Below, piece by piece: positions 38,137 to 47,411 of a DNA stretch of 64,000 nt (positions are counted from its first letter, which is position 1; each line of letters opens with the position of its first letter). The position numbers were made by a program, and so were the translations under genes. The notes below the pieces were generated by a model, which searched no databases, was not told where the DNA came from, and saw only the letters and a list, made by a program, of their open reading frames with translations. The DNA is from Limnohabitans radicicola (GTDB lineage: Bacteria > Pseudomonadota > Gammaproteobacteria > Burkholderiales > Burkholderiaceae_C): the NCBI RefSeq assembly GCF_014837235.1, contig NZ_JACYFT010000001.1, forward strand, positions 1,501,688 through 1,565,687. Reading direction: 5' to 3'.

Positions 38137-39123
38137 TTATTTCAACCAGCCACGCCGACGGAAGTACCACATGGGCACCACGGCGCTGGCGGCCATCAGC
38201 ACAATCGCCATCGGGTAGCCCCAAGTCTGGTTCAGCTCGGGCATGTACTGGAAGTTCATGCCGTAGATGCTGGCGATCAGCGTGGGCGGCAGCAAGGCCA
38301 CACTGGCCACCGAAAAGATCTTGATGATCTTGTTCTGGTTGATGTTGATGAAACCAACAGTGGCGTCCATCAGGAAGTTGATCTTGTCGAACAGGAAGGC
38401 CGTGTGCGAATCGAGCGAGTCGATGTCGCGCAGGATCTGACGGGCTTCCTCGAACTGCTCGGCGTTCAGCATTTTCGAGCGCATCATGAAGCTCACGGCG
38501 CGGCGCGTGTCCATGACGTTGCGGCGGATACGGCCGTTCAGGTCTTCCTGGCGCGCAATGGCACCCAGCACTTCGCCGGCCATGGCGTCGGTCACATCAC
38601 CCGACAGCACTTTTTTGCCAGCTGTTTCCAGTTTGTCGTAAATGCCCTCGAGCGTGTCGGCCGAATACTCGGCGTCGGCATCAAACAGCTTGAGCAACAC
38701 TTCCTTGGCGTCTTCAATCAGGCCCGGTGCGCGGCGCGCGCGCATGCGCAAGAGTCGAAAGACCGGCACGTCTTCGTCGTGGATGGAAAACAGCACGCCC
38801 TGGCTTTTCAGGTCGGCGTTGTGCTGGTTCAGGATGAAGGCGCAACGCACGGTGCGAGGCTCTTCTTCGTCGGCGATCAAAAAGTCGGAGCGGATGTGCA
38901 ACTCGCCATTGTCTTCTTCGTAGAAACGGGCGGATTCCTCGATGTCCTCGTCCATCGCGTCTTCCGGGATGGACAGGCCGAAGTACTGTTTGATCCAGCG
39001 TTTTTCTTCCAGTGTGGGCGACTCCAGGTCCACCCAGATCGGCTGAAAGCGTGACAGCTCTTCCAGGGATTCGATTTCTTCCTGGAACAGGCGGCCGTTG
39101 GCGAGGGTGAAGATGTTGAGCAT
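38137..39123 (-). CDS. corA: Magnesium/cobalt transporter CorA
   Basis: From the ATG at 39123, which follows a GGAG site, the protein has 328 residues (MLNIFTLANGRLFQEEI). The large N-terminal domain is cytosolic, and the two membrane helices at the C-terminus are joined by the signature YGMNFQYMPEL (Gly-Met-Asn). It forms a pentameric Mg2+ channel gated by intracellular Mg2+. A longer form starting at 39150 is less likely. A perfect hairpin lies about 100 nt upstream in the leader region. Confidence 0.94.
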   Translation of the reverse strand: MLNIFTLANGRLFQEEIESLEELSRFQPIWVDLESPTLEEKRWIKQYFGLSIPEDAMDEDIEESARFYEEDNGELHIRSDFLIADEEEPRTVRCAFILNQHNADLKSQGVLFSIHDEDVPVFRLLRMRARRAPGLIEDAKEVLLKLFDADAEYSADTLEGIYDKLETAGKKVLSGDVTDAMAGEVLGAIARQEDLNGRIRRNVMDTRRAVSFMMRSKMLNAEQFEEARQILRDIDSLDSHTAFLFDKINFLMDATVGFININQNKIIKIFSVASVALLPPTLIASIYGMNFQYMPELNQTWGYPMAIVLMAASAVVPMWYFRRRGWLK

Positions 39124-39556
39124 GGCGTTCTCCGTAAGGCCAGATGCCAAAGGTTCAAAAGAGGGCGGCGTTGGGGTGTTGCGGCGGCTTTCGAACGACT
39201 GGCGGCATGCTCAAGGCGTCCGAAAGCTACCGACTCGGGTAGCTTTCCACGGTGGGATCTCCAATAAAAGAAGAATGGATTATCGCACCCGAAAGGGGCG
39301 ATTCAAAGGCCGCCAAGTGACGGCCGTGTGACCTTGGTCTGAATGCCCAGGCCGGGCAAGGTGCTTATGAGTCAACCATCGAAAGATAGCACCCCGCCAA
39401 CAGATTGCCAAGAGGATTTCCGGGCTTCTAGGGGGTTACCTTGAGGGGCCTTGCTTTTGCTGATCGGCAGGCGCATAGTGAATCCAACGGGCCTTGAAAA
39501 GGCCTGTTGGGCCCCGCCAAAAGGGCTTTCATCCCAAGCAACAGGAGGCTATGTCT
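39124..39556. other. Long intergenic region between corA and hpf
   Basis: This gap of 430 bp holds no convincing gene. It contains a 10-bp perfect hairpin (GAAAGCTACC at 39222-39231, GGTAGCTTTC at 39238-39247) in the corA leader, and a 12-bp hairpin with one G-T pair (39484-39495 with 39499-39510) in the hpf leader. An AGGAGG site is at 39543-39548. rpoN, which often precedes hpf in related bacteria, is absent. Confidence 0.7.
39222..39247 (-). promoter_or_regulatory. Hairpin in the corA 5' leader
   Basis: GAAAGCTACC and GGTAGCTTTC form a perfect 10-bp stem with a 6-nt loop. On the corA strand it lies about 100 nt before the start codon. It could be a leader structure or a protein-binding dyad. 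No T-run follows on either strand. Confidence 0.4.
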
Positions 39557-39886
39557 ATGAACCTGACGATCAGCGGTCACCACCTTGAAGTTACACCCGC
39601 CCTGCGCACGTATGTGACCGGCAAACTAGATCGCATCACCCGACATTTCGACCAGGTGGTCGATGTCAAAGTGCTGTTGACTGTGGAAAAGCAAAAGGAA
39701 AAGGAAAAAAGACAGCGCGCCGAGTGCAATATCCATGTGAAAGGCAATGACCTGTTTGCCGAGAGCGCCCATGAGGACCTGTATGCCGCCGTGGACGAAT
39801 TGATGGACAAACTCGACCGCCAGGTGGTCAAACACAAGACCCGCATCACCGACCACCACCACGACGCGCCCAAGCGCATGATGTGA
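39557..39886 (+). CDS. hpf: Ribosome hibernation promoting factor (short type)
   Basis: The 109-residue protein (MNLTISGHHLEVTPALRTYV) has the beta-alpha-beta fold of HPF/RaiA and lacks the C-terminal dimerisation domain of the long form. It binds the 30S subunit near the decoding site and aids 100S formation in stationary phase. The ATG at 39557 is 8 nt from AGGAGG; the earlier ATG at 39551 is only 2 nt from it. It precedes ptsN and hprK as in related genomes, but a strong terminator separates it from ptsN. Confidence 0.93.
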   Translation: MNLTISGHHLEVTPALRTYVTGKLDRITRHFDQVVDVKVLLTVEKQKEKEKRQRAECNIHVKGNDLFAESAHEDLYAAVDELMDKLDRQVVKHKTRITDHHHDAPKRMM

Positions 39887-39907
39887 AAAACCCCACATTT
39901 GAAACCA

Positions 39908-39932
39908 GGGCTGCCAACGCGCAGCCCTTTTT
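39908..39932 (+). terminator. Intrinsic terminator after hpf
   Basis: GGGCTGC (39908-39914) pairs with GCAGCCC (39921-39927) around CAACGC, followed by five T. It separates hpf from ptsN. Confidence 0.93.
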
Positions 39933-40026
39933 GTTTGCATGAAAATTCAATAATGAATACCTAAGAATTGATTTATTAAATATTTCTATGGGGGAGCTGG
40001 CAAGAGGTGCATAATCCGCCTCGACC

Positions 40027-40494
40027 ATGAATCGACTCTCGTCCATCCTGCCCGTCGCCCAAGTTCTTGTCGGGGTTGAGGCCACCAGCAAGAAGCGTGC
40101 TTTTGAAGAAGCCGGGCTTTTGTTCGAGAACCTGCACGGCTTGTCCCGCGCACTGGTCACCGACAGCCTGTTTGCCCGCGAACGTCTGGGCTCCACCGGC
40201 CTTGGTCATGGCGTGGCCATCCCGCATGGCCGCATCAAAGGCCTGAAAGCACCCATGGCCGCAGTTTTCCAGCTGGCGCAGCCTATTGGGTTTGATGCCC
40301 CGGACGAATTGCCGGTGAATTTGCTGATTTTCCTTTTGGTGCCCGAAGCGGCCACCCAAAAGCACCTCGAAATCCTGTCAGAAATCGCCGAGCTGCTGTC
40401 TGACAGCGCTTTGCGCGAAAACATCAAGTCCAGCGCTTCACAGCAAGTGCTGCACCAGCTGATCGCCCAGTGGCGTTCGGCCCAGGCCGCCTGA
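40027..40494 (+). CDS. ptsN: PTS IIA-like nitrogen-regulatory protein (EIIA-Ntr)
   Basis: The 155-residue protein has the EIIA mannitol/fructose fold. The phosphorylated His lies in [11 protein letters not shown] near residue 65. EIIA-Ntr takes phosphate from EI-Ntr and NPr and regulates potassium and nitrogen metabolism by contacting partner proteins. The AT-rich region before it (39940-40010) looks promoter-like. It is followed 22 bp later by hprK. Confidence 0.95.
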   Translation: MNRLSSILPVAQVLVGVEATSKKRAFEEAGLLFENLHGLSRALVTDSLFARERLGSTGLGHGVAIPHGRIKGLKAPMAAVFQLAQPIGFDAPDELPVNLLIFLLVPEAATQKHLEILSEIAELLSDSALRENIKSSASQQVLHQLIAQWRSAQAA

Positions 40495-40516
40495 ACCGTT
40501 CGCCGGACTTTGCGCC

Positions 40517-41458
40517 ATGAAGCCCACCGTGGTCAGTGCCGATGTCCTGTTTGAAGACCACCGAGCCCAGCTCAAATGGCAGTGGGTGGCGGGTCTGGGG
40601 GCTTCGGAGCGCCGTTTTGACGAGGTGGCTGTGCGTGAAGCCACGTCGGGCGCCGATTTGGTCGGTTACCTGAACTACATCCACCCCTACCGGGTCCAGA
40701 TCCTGGGGCCCCGCGAGGTGGCCTACCTCACCAACTCGACCCCGGAAGACTGCGCACGGCGCATTGCGCGCATCGTGACGCTGGAGCCCCCGGTGCTGGT
40801 GCTGTCCGATGGGCAGACAGCGCCCGATGCCCTGTTGTCCATGTGCGAGCGTGCCCAGATCCCGATGTTCTCCACCCAGGAGTCATCGGCGTTTGTGATC
40901 GACGTGCTGCGTGCTTACCTCTCCAAGCACTTTGCCGACCGCACCACCATGCATGGAGTGTTCATGGACATTCTGGGCCTGGGCGTGCTGATCACCGGCG
41001 AGTCGGGTTTGGGCAAGAGTGAGCTGGGGCTGGAGCTGATTTCTCGCGGCAACGGCTTGGTGGCTGACGACGCCGTTGACCTGTACCGCATCAATCAGAC
41101 CACCATCGAGGGGCGTTGCCCCGACTTGCTGCAAAACCTGCTGGAAGTGCGCGGCATTGGTCTGCTGGACATCCGCGCCATCTTTGGCGAGACGGCAGTG
41201 CGCCGCAAGATGCGACTCAAGCTGATCGTGCATTTGGTGCGCCGCGAAACCCTGGAGCGAGATTACGAACGCTTGCCCACCGAGCCGCTGACCCAGGTGG
41301 TTCTGGGAGTGCCTGTGCGCAAGGCGGTCATCCAGGTGGTGGCTGGGCGCAACATCGCCGTGCTGGTGGAGGCTGCCGTGCGCAACACCATTTTGCAGAT
41401 GCGCGGCATCGACACGTACCAGGATTTCATCGATCGCCAGCGCCGGGCGATGGAATAA
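40517..41458 (+). CDS. hprK: HPr kinase/phosphorylase
   Basis: The 313-residue HprK has the N-terminal Ser-rich-free domain and a C-terminal kinase core. The P-loop [14 protein letters not shown] starts near residue 160, and the later motif [19 protein letters not shown] is the HprK/P signature. It phosphorylates the Ser of HPr-like proteins and also removes the phosphate. In beta-proteobacteria it lies with ptsN and acts in regulation rather than in sugar uptake. It faces fur tail to tail, 6 bp apart. Confidence 0.96.
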   Translation: MKPTVVSADVLFEDHRAQLKWQWVAGLGASERRFDEVAVREATSGADLVGYLNYIHPYRVQILGPREVAYLTNSTPEDCARRIARIVTLEPPVLVLSDGQTAPDALLSMCERAQIPMFSTQESSAFVIDVLRAYLSKHFADRTTMHGVFMDILGLGVLITGESGLGKSELGLELISRGNGLVADDAVDLYRINQTTIEGRCPDLLQNLLEVRGIGLLDIRAIFGETAVRRKMRLKLIVHLVRRETLERDYERLPTEPLTQVVLGVPVRKAVIQVVAGRNIAVLVEAAVRNTILQMRGIDTYQDFIDRQRRAME

Positions 41459-41464
41459 GCCCGC

Positions 41465-41893
41465 TCAACGCTGGCGGTGCGGGCAGGGGTTTTGCGTGCA
41501 GTGGGCGTACAGGCTCAGCGCATGGTCCGCGATCACAAAACCTTTGGCCTGCGCCACCGCTTGCTGCCGCTGCTCGATTTCGGGGTCATAGAACTCCTCC
41601 ACCCGCCCGCAGTCCAGGCACACCATGTGGTCGTGGTGTTGCCCTTCGTTGAGTTCATAGACGGCCTTGCCGCTTTCAAAATGGTTGCGGCTCAGGATGC
41701 CCGCCTGCTCGAATTGGGTCAGCACCCGGTAGACAGTGGCCAGGCCAATGTCGGCATTGTCATTGAGCAGCTGCCGGAACACGTCCTCCGCAGTCATGTG
41801 CCGCTGCCCCCCGCGCTGGAAAACGTCCAGAATTTTCATGCGCGGCACGGTGGCCTTGAGCCCGTTGCTTTTGAGTTCTTCGATCTGGATCAT
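41465..41893 (-). CDS. fur: Ferric uptake regulator
   Basis: A 142-residue Fur protein. The DNA-binding part contains [19 protein letters not shown], and the metal sites are visible in [16 protein letters not shown] and CTQNPCPH. It represses iron uptake genes when bound to Fe2+. It is divergent from bamE over about 80 bp, the usual fur-bamE arrangement in proteobacteria. Convergent with hprK. Confidence 0.97.
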   Translation of the reverse strand: MIQIEELKSNGLKATVPRMKILDVFQRGGQRHMTAEDVFRQLLNDNADIGLATVYRVLTQFEQAGILSRNHFESGKAVYELNEGQHHDHMVCLDCGRVEEFYDPEIEQRQQAVAQAKGFVIADHALSLYAHCTQNPCPHRQR

Positions 41894-41975
41894 GGGTTTC
41901 GGGTTTCCTGAAAGGGGCCGCTGAATTTGAATCCTGCCGCTACAATGACCGGATCATATCGGTGTGCCTCCAAAC

Positions 41976-42518
41976 ATGACAGCTATACGGACTTTTCGCT
42001 TCTTTGGCGCTTGTGTGGCCATCGTTAGCCTGACGGCGGGCCTGGTGGGCTGCGGCGGCTTCCAAAACCCCTGGAGTCAGGACACCTTCAAGCCTTATGT
42101 GCCCGAGGTGGTGCAAGGCAACTTTGTGTCCAAAGAGCAGCGCCAGGCGCTGCGCATCGGCATGCCGCGCTCGCAAGTGCGCGATGTGCTCGGTACCCCG
42201 CTGGTGTCCAGCCTGTTCCATGCCGACCGTTGGGACTACGCTTTCAGCATCAAGCGCCAGGGTGTGCCTGAACAGAAATTTCACCTGACGGTCACATTCA
42301 AAAACGAAGCCCTGGCTGACATCGAAGGCGATGAGCTGCCCAGCGAGGCCGAATTCGTGCAGCGTCTGTCCAGCGGCCGCAAACCGGCCAGGGTGCCCAC
42401 CCTGCAGGCCAGCGAAGAGCAGCTGAGCAAATTCCCGCCTGCTCGCCCAGTGGCTCAGCCACAAACCGCTCCGGCGCTGCCTGCCAGTTACCCGCCCCTC
42501 GAAGCCCCCGCCCGCTGA
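41976..42518 (+). CDS. bamE: Outer-membrane assembly lipoprotein BamE (SmpA/OmlA)
   Basis: The 180-residue protein has a signal peptide with a lipobox (LTAGLVGC, lipidated Cys near residue 28). The BamE domain shows VVQGNFVSKEQRQALRIGM and VLGTPLVSSLFHADRWDY, the BamD/BamA contact region. The tail (about residues 125-180) is low-complexity, rich in Pro and Ala, and not part of the usual domain. BamE assists the folding of outer-membrane beta-barrels. A GTG at 41964 is an alternative start; neither has a clear ribosome site. Confidence 0.93.
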   Translation: MTAIRTFRFFGACVAIVSLTAGLVGCGGFQNPWSQDTFKPYVPEVVQGNFVSKEQRQALRIGMPRSQVRDVLGTPLVSSLFHADRWDYAFSIKRQGVPEQKFHLTVTFKNEALADIEGDELPSEAEFVQRLSSGRKPARVPTLQASEEQLSKFPPARPVAQPQTAPALPASYPPLEAPAR

Positions 42519-42561
42519 TCTGGTGGGCGGCGGGGTTTTCTGACCTTTTTCCTTTTTCCAA

Positions 42562-43377
42562 ATGACCGCAATTCCTGATTTGCCCATTGCCGTGGCCGGT
42601 GCCACGGGTCGCATGGGCCACATGCTGATCGAGGCCATCCTGGCCGCCGACGACACCCGCCTGGCTGGTGCGCTCGACATCGCCGGCAGCCCGGCGCTCG
42701 GGCAAGATGCCTCGGCTTGGCTCGGACAGACCTCGGGCGTGGCGGTGTCGTCGGATCTGCATGCAGGCCTCAAAAACGCCCGTTTCCTGATCGACTTCAC
42801 CCGCCCCGAAGGCACACTGGCACACCTGAAGGTTTGCCGCGAGCTGGGCGTCAAGGCCGTGATCGGCACCACCGGCTTCTCCGATGCCCAAAAGGCCGAG
42901 ATCGCCGACATCGCCAAGGACATCGCCATCGTCATGGCGCCCAACATGAGCGTGGGTGTGAACGTGACGTTGAAGCTGTTGCAGATGGCGGCGCAGGCCC
43001 TCTCTACCGGCTACGACATCGAAATCATCGAAGCCCACCATCGTCATAAAGTCGATGCGCCTTCGGGCACCGCCCTCAAGATGGGCGAAGTGATCGCCGA
43101 AGCCATTGGCCGCGACCTCAAAGAGTGCGCTGTCTACGAGCGCTACGGCCACACAGGTGAGCGCGACCCGTCCACCATCGGGTTTTCCACCATCCGGGGC
43201 GGCGACATTGTGGGCGACCACACGGTCTTGTTTGCCGGGATCGGCGAACGTATTGAAGTGACCCACAAATCCTCCAGCCGTGCGACCTATGCCCAGGGCA
43301 GCCTGCGCGCCGTGCGTTTCTTGGCCAAGCAACAGCGTGGCTTGTTCGACATGTTCGACGTGCTCGGCCTGCGCTGA
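42562..43377 (+). CDS. dapB: 4-hydroxy-tetrahydrodipicolinate reductase
   Basis: A 271-residue DapB. The nucleotide site [16 protein letters not shown] is at the start, and the catalytic segment [20 protein letters not shown] near residue 155 holds the His-His-x-x-Lys centre. It makes tetrahydrodipicolinate for lysine and peptidoglycan synthesis. It lies 43 bp downstream of bamE and 24 bp before exbB, so the set may form one transcript. Confidence 0.97.
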   Translation: MTAIPDLPIAVAGATGRMGHMLIEAILAADDTRLAGALDIAGSPALGQDASAWLGQTSGVAVSSDLHAGLKNARFLIDFTRPEGTLAHLKVCRELGVKAVIGTTGFSDAQKAEIADIAKDIAIVMAPNMSVGVNVTLKLLQMAAQALSTGYDIEIIEAHHRHKVDAPSGTALKMGEVIAEAIGRDLKECAVYERYGHTGERDPSTIGFSTIRGGDIVGDHTVLFAGIGERIEVTHKSSSRATYAQGSLRAVRFLAKQQRGLFDMFDVLGLR

Positions 43378-43401
43378 TCCTTTGTCAGAGTGCCGCTGGC
43401 C

Positions 43402-44046
43402 ATGAACCTGAACGACTTCCTCACCCACAGCGATGCCGTCACCTTGACTTTGGCCGCGCTGCTGCTGGCTTTGTCGGTGGCCAGTTGGGTGGTGATGGTC
43501 TGGAAGTGGCGCCTGCTCTCACGCGCCAGTCTCGATGTGCGCCGCAGCATCGCCGCGTTCTGGCAGGCCCCGGCTTTTGATGTGGCCCGCCAACGGGTGG
43601 GCCAGTTTGACCGCGACGCCTGCGTGGCGCCCTTGCTCGACGCCACGCTCTTGCCCGTGGGCGGCACACTCGCCAGCGCTGCGGACCGCCATCAGCAACT
43701 CACCCGCGTCTTGCGCGATGCTCTGAATGCCGTCGTGCGGCGCTTGCAGTGGGGCCAGCTGCTGCTGGCCACGGCGGGCTCCACCTCACCTTTCATTGGC
43801 CTCTTGGGCACCGTGCTGGGCATCTTCAACGCCCTGACTGGCATGGCCGAAGCCGGGCAGCTGACCATTGACAAAGTGGCCGGACCTGTTGGCGAAGCTC
43901 TGGTCATGACCGCCGTGGGCCTGGCGGTGGCCATTCCGGCTGTGCTCGGCTACAACCTGCTGGGACGACGCATCGGTCAGATCGAGGCCGAACTCGAAGG
44001 CTTTGCCCACGACGTGCGGGGCCTGCTGACCGAAGAACGAAGCTGA
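43402..44046 (+). CDS. exbB: MotA/TolQ/ExbB-family proton channel protein
   Basis: The 214-residue protein has three predicted membrane helices (about 15-38, 118-142, 160-185) and the proton channel region GLLGTVLGIFNALTGMAEAG. Paired with an ExbD-type gene 3 bp downstream, it makes the proton-driven motor that powers TonB or a Tol-like system. There is no tonB or receptor gene nearby, so ExbB or TolQ function is not distinguished. An upstream GTG start (43390) is possible. Confidence 0.85.
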   Translation: MNLNDFLTHSDAVTLTLAALLLALSVASWVVMVWKWRLLSRASLDVRRSIAAFWQAPAFDVARQRVGQFDRDACVAPLLDATLLPVGGTLASAADRHQQLTRVLRDALNAVVRRLQWGQLLLATAGSTSPFIGLLGTVLGIFNALTGMAEAGQLTIDKVAGPVGEALVMTAVGLAVAIPAVLGYNLLGRRIGQIEAELEGFAHDVRGLLTEERS

Positions 44047-44049
44047 GCC

Positions 44050-44481
44050 ATGTCGTTCGGTCGCCTGGAGTCTTCCAAAAACCCTGCGCCCATGAGCGAC
44101 ATCAACGTCACTCCCATGGTGGACGTGATGCTGGTGCTGCTGGTGATCTTCATCCTCACCGCGCCGCTGCTGACCAGCGCCATCCGCCTGGACCTGCCCC
44201 AGGGAGAGGCCACCCAGTCCGGCCAGGCCCCGCAGTCGGTCACGCTCGTGGTCAATGCCCAAGGCGCGCTGTTCTTCAATGACCAGCCGGTGACCTCCGA
44301 CGAACTGCGCACCCGCCTGCAAGAAACCGCCCAACGCAACCCCGAGACCGAAGTGCAGCTGCGCGCTGACCAGGCCATCACCTATGGCCGCGTGGTTGAG
44401 GTCATGGGTTTGGCCCAGCAGGCTGGGCTCTCTCGCATCGGCTTCGTTGCAGAAGCCCCGCGATCCACCCCCTCCCGTTGA
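44050..44481 (+). CDS. exbD: ExbD/TolR-family biopolymer transport protein
   Basis: The 143-residue protein has one membrane helix near residues 28-48 ([18 protein letters not shown]), whose conserved Asp is the proton-responsive residue, and a periplasmic domain. It pairs with the ExbB gene just upstream. The gene ends shortly before copy B of the palindromic element. Confidence 0.88.
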   Translation: MSFGRLESSKNPAPMSDINVTPMVDVMLVLLVIFILTAPLLTSAIRLDLPQGEATQSGQAPQSVTLVVNAQGALFFNDQPVTSDELRTRLQETAQRNPETEVQLRADQAITYGRVVEVMGLAQQAGLSRIGFVAEAPRSTPSR

Positions 44482-44502
44482 ATACGGCTTGCAAGTGCTG
44501 CA

Positions 44503-44578
44503 AGCGCTGAGGGTGGGCGGCTTGGGCAACGATGTTGAGCCTGCGTCTGAGGCGCCCGAGCCGCACACCCTCAGCGCT
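44503..44578 (+). repeat. Dispersed palindromic element, copy B
   Basis: Arms of 25 nt (44503-44527 and 44554-44578) match at 23 positions. The 26-nt loop (44528-44553) contains AACGATGTTGAGC and TGCGTCTGAGGC, identical to copy C at 25 of 26 positions. The arms near the loop (TTGGGC and GCCCGA) are also shared with copy C; the outer arm sequence is not. The copy lies between exbD and leuS, 61 bp before the leuS start. Confidence 0.88.
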
Positions 44579-44638
44579 CCCCGAGACCCATCAATAAGCC
44601 GATTCAGCCCCTCCTGCCCCTCTACAATTGGGCCCATC

Positions 44639-47407
44639 ATGCAAGACAAGTACACCCACCTCGACGTCGAAGCCGCCGCACAAGCCCGCTGGACGGCCCG
44701 CGACGCCTACCGCGTCACCGAAGACATCAGCAAAAAGAAGTTTTACGCCTGCTCCATGCTGCCCTACCCCAGCGGCAAGCTGCATATGGGCCACGTGCGC
44801 AACTACACCATCAACGACATGCTCACGCGCCAGTTGCGCATGCGCGGCTACAACGTGCTCATGCCCATGGGCTGGGACGCCTTTGGCCTGCCCGCCGAAA
44901 ACGCGGCGCTCAAGAACAAGGTGCCGCCCGCCAAGTGGACCTACGAAAACATCGCCTACATGAAAAAGCAGATGCAGGCGATGGGTCTTGCCATCGACTG
45001 GTCGCGTGAAGTGGCCACCTGCGATCCGACGTATTACAAGTGGAACCAGTGGCTGTTCCTCAAGATGCTGGAAAAAGGCATCGCCTACCGCAAGACCCAG
45101 ATCGTCAACTGGGACCCGGTGGACCAGACTGTGCTCGCCAACGAGCAGGTGATCGACGGCAAAGGCTGGCGCACGGGCGCGCCCGTTGAAAAGCGCGAAA
45201 TCCCCGGCTACTACCTCAACATCACCTCGTACGCGCAAGAGCTGCTGGACCATGTTCAGATCGGTAACGAGAAGGCGACGCTGGACGGCTGGCCCGACAA
45301 GGTCCGCCTGATGCAGGAAAACTGGATCGGCAAGTCCGAGGGCGTGCGCTTTGCATTCACGCACGACATCAAGGATGCCGCTGGTCAGCTCATTGGCGAC
45401 GGTAAGATGTATGTCTTCACCACCCGCGCCGACACCATCATGGGTGTGACGTTTTGCGCGGTGGCTGCAGAGCACCCTCTGGCGCTGCATGCTGCGGCCA
45501 ACAACCCGGCCTTGGCTGCCTTCCTCGAAGAATGCAAAACCGGCGGTACCACCGAAGCCGAGCTGGCCACGCAAGAGAAAAAGGGCATGCCCACGGGCTT
45601 GTTCGTCACGCACCCATTGACGGGCGCGAAGGTCGAAGTGTGGGTGGGCAACTATGTGCTCATGAGCTACGGCGACGGCGCCGTGATGGGCGTGCCTGCG
45701 CACGACGAGCGCGATTTTGCGTTTGCCTTGAAATACGCTTTGCCGATCAAGCAGGTTGTCGGTGCACGTGCTCCGGCCTTGTCGTCGCCTGCGTCGGGCG
45801 CCTCAGACGCAAGCTCAACATCGTTGCCCAACGCAGGCAACGCCAAGGCCTCTGAGGTCTTCGATGCGACCGCATGGTCCGAGTGGTACGCCACCAAGGA
45901 CGGTGTATGTGTCAACTCCGGCGAACTCGATGGCTTGAACCAGAAGGCCGCCGTCACCAGGGTGGCCGAACTGCTCGCTGCCAAAGGCCTGGGCGAGAAG
46001 AAAACCACCTGGCGTCTGCGCGACTGGGGGGTCAGCCGCCAGCGCTACTGGGGCACGCCGATCCCGATCATCCATTGCGACGAACACGGCGCGGTGCCGG
46101 TGCCGGAAAAAGACCTGCCGGTGGTGCTGCCGCAGGACTGCATTCCTGACGGCTCGGGCAACCCGCTGCACAAGCACGAAGGTTTCCACGCGGGCGTGAC
46201 CTGCCCGGTGTGCGGCAAACCTGCCCGCCGCGAGACCGACACCATGGACACCTTTGTGGATTCGTCCTGGTATTTCATGCGCTATTGTGATCCGACCAAC
46301 CCCGACAAGATGGTGGCCGAAGGTGCGGATTACTGGATGCCGATGGACCAATACATCGGCGGCATCGAGCATGCGATCCTGCACCTGCTGTACGCGCGTT
46401 TCTGGACCAAGGTCATGCGCGATCTGGGTTTGGTCAAGGTGGACGAGCCCTTCAGCAAGCTGCTGACGCAGGGCATGGTGCTCAACCACATCTATTCGCG
46501 CCGCACCGCCAAGGGTGGCAAAGACTACTTCTGGCCGCACGACGTCGAGCATGTGCTGGACGACACAGGCAAAGTGGTGGGCGCCAAGCTCAAGAACGAG
46601 GCCGAGAGCAGCGATGGCCGCTTACCCGTGGGCACCGCCATCGACTACGAAGGCGTGGGCACCATGTCCAAGTCCAAGAACAACGGCGTGGACCCGCAGG
46701 ACCTGATTGAAAAATACGGCGCCGACACGGCCCGCCTGTACACCATGTTCACCGCGCCGCCCGAAGCCACGCTGGAGTGGAACGATGCGGCCGTGGAGGG
46801 CAGCTACCGCTTCCTGCGCCGCGTGTGGAACTTCGCGGCCAAGAACGAAGCCCTGCTCAAGAAGGGCATTGCCGTGGATCGCAGCCAGGATGTGGCTTTC
46901 GGCAAGGCCGCCAAGGCGCTGCGCCTGGACATCCACACCGTGCTCAAGCAGGCCAACTACGACTACGAGCGCATGCAGTACAACACCGTCGTCTCGGCGG
47001 TGATGAAGATGCTCAACACGCTCGAAGATGTGCAGCTGGCTGACAGCGCCGAGGACGCCGCTGCGCTGGCCGAGTGTTTCTCGATCCTGCTGCGCGTGCT
47101 GTATCCGGCTTGTCCGCACATCACCGACCAGCTCTGGAACGAACTGGGCTACGCCGCGTGCTGCGGCGACCTGCTCGACGTGGCCTGGGCCGGCGTGGAC
47201 GAGTCTGCGTTGCAGCGCGACGAGATCGAGCTCATGCTGCAGATCAACGGCAAGCTGCGCGGCTCAATCCTGGTGCCTGCCAGTGCCGACAAGTCACAGA
47301 TCGAAGCGGCTGCACTGGCCAGTGAAGCTTTCGTCAAGCAGGCCGAAGGCGCTGCGCCCAAGAAGGTCATCGTGGTGCCCGGTCGCTTGGTCAACGTGGT
47401 GCTCTGA
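44639..47407 (+). CDS. leuS: Leucyl-tRNA synthetase with an in-frame palindromic insert
   Basis: The ATG at 44639 gives 922 residues ([18 protein letters not shown]). The HIGH motif reads HMGH in [18 protein letters not shown] and the KMSKS motif reads MSKSKNNG near residue 676. It charges leucine onto tRNA and edits errors in its CP1 domain. The editing-site segment [12 protein letters not shown] is intact. About 26 extra residues follow it (379-404, including [13 protein letters not shown]), encoded by copy C of the palindromic element; without them the length would approach the usual 870-890. The extra loop is low-complexity. Confidence 0.96.
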   Translation: MQDKYTHLDVEAAAQARWTARDAYRVTEDISKKKFYACSMLPYPSGKLHMGHVRNYTINDMLTRQLRMRGYNVLMPMGWDAFGLPAENAALKNKVPPAKWTYENIAYMKKQMQAMGLAIDWSREVATCDPTYYKWNQWLFLKMLEKGIAYRKTQIVNWDPVDQTVLANEQVIDGKGWRTGAPVEKREIPGYYLNITSYAQELLDHVQIGNEKATLDGWPDKVRLMQENWIGKSEGVRFAFTHDIKDAAGQLIGDGKMYVFTTRADTIMGVTFCAVAAEHPLALHAAANNPALAAFLEECKTGGTTEAELATQEKKGMPTGLFVTHPLTGAKVEVWVGNYVLMSYGDGAVMGVPAHDERDFAFALKYALPIKQVVGARAPALSSPASGASDASSTSLPNAGNAKASEVFDATAWSEWYATKDGVCVNSGELDGLNQKAAVTRVAELLAAKGLGEKKTTWRLRDWGVSRQRYWGTPIPIIHCDEHGAVPVPEKDLPVVLPQDCIPDGSGNPLHKHEGFHAGVTCPVCGKPARRETDTMDTFVDSSWYFMRYCDPTNPDKMVAEGADYWMPMDQYIGGIEHAILHLLYARFWTKVMRDLGLVKVDEPFSKLLTQGMVLNHIYSRRTAKGGKDYFWPHDVEHVLDDTGKVVGAKLKNEAESSDGRLPVGTAIDYEGVGTMSKSKNNGVDPQDLIEKYGADTARLYTMFTAPPEATLEWNDAAVEGSYRFLRRVWNFAAKNEALLKKGIAVDRSQDVAFGKAAKALRLDIHTVLKQANYDYERMQYNTVVSAVMKMLNTLEDVQLADSAEDAAALAECFSILLRVLYPACPHITDQLWNELGYAACCGDLLDVAWAGVDESALQRDEIELMLQINGKLRGSILVPASADKSQIEAAALASEAFVKQAEGAAPKKVIVVPGRLVNVVL
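45775..45850 (-). repeat. Dispersed palindromic element, copy C, inside leuS
   Basis: Arms of 25 nt (45775-45799 and 45826-45850) match at 22 positions around a 26-nt loop (45800-45825). Read on the minus strand, the loop contains AACGATGTTGAGC and TTGCGTCTGAGGC, one base different from copy B. The element is translated as a Ser/Ala/Gly-rich loop in the editing domain of LeuRS and does not break the frame. Confidence 0.9.
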
Positions 47408-47411
47408 CGTG

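Noticed and set aside
39995..40016. A sigma-54 promoter before ptsN (TGGCAAG...TGCA)
   Set aside because: The spacing between the GG and GC elements is 8 bases instead of 10.
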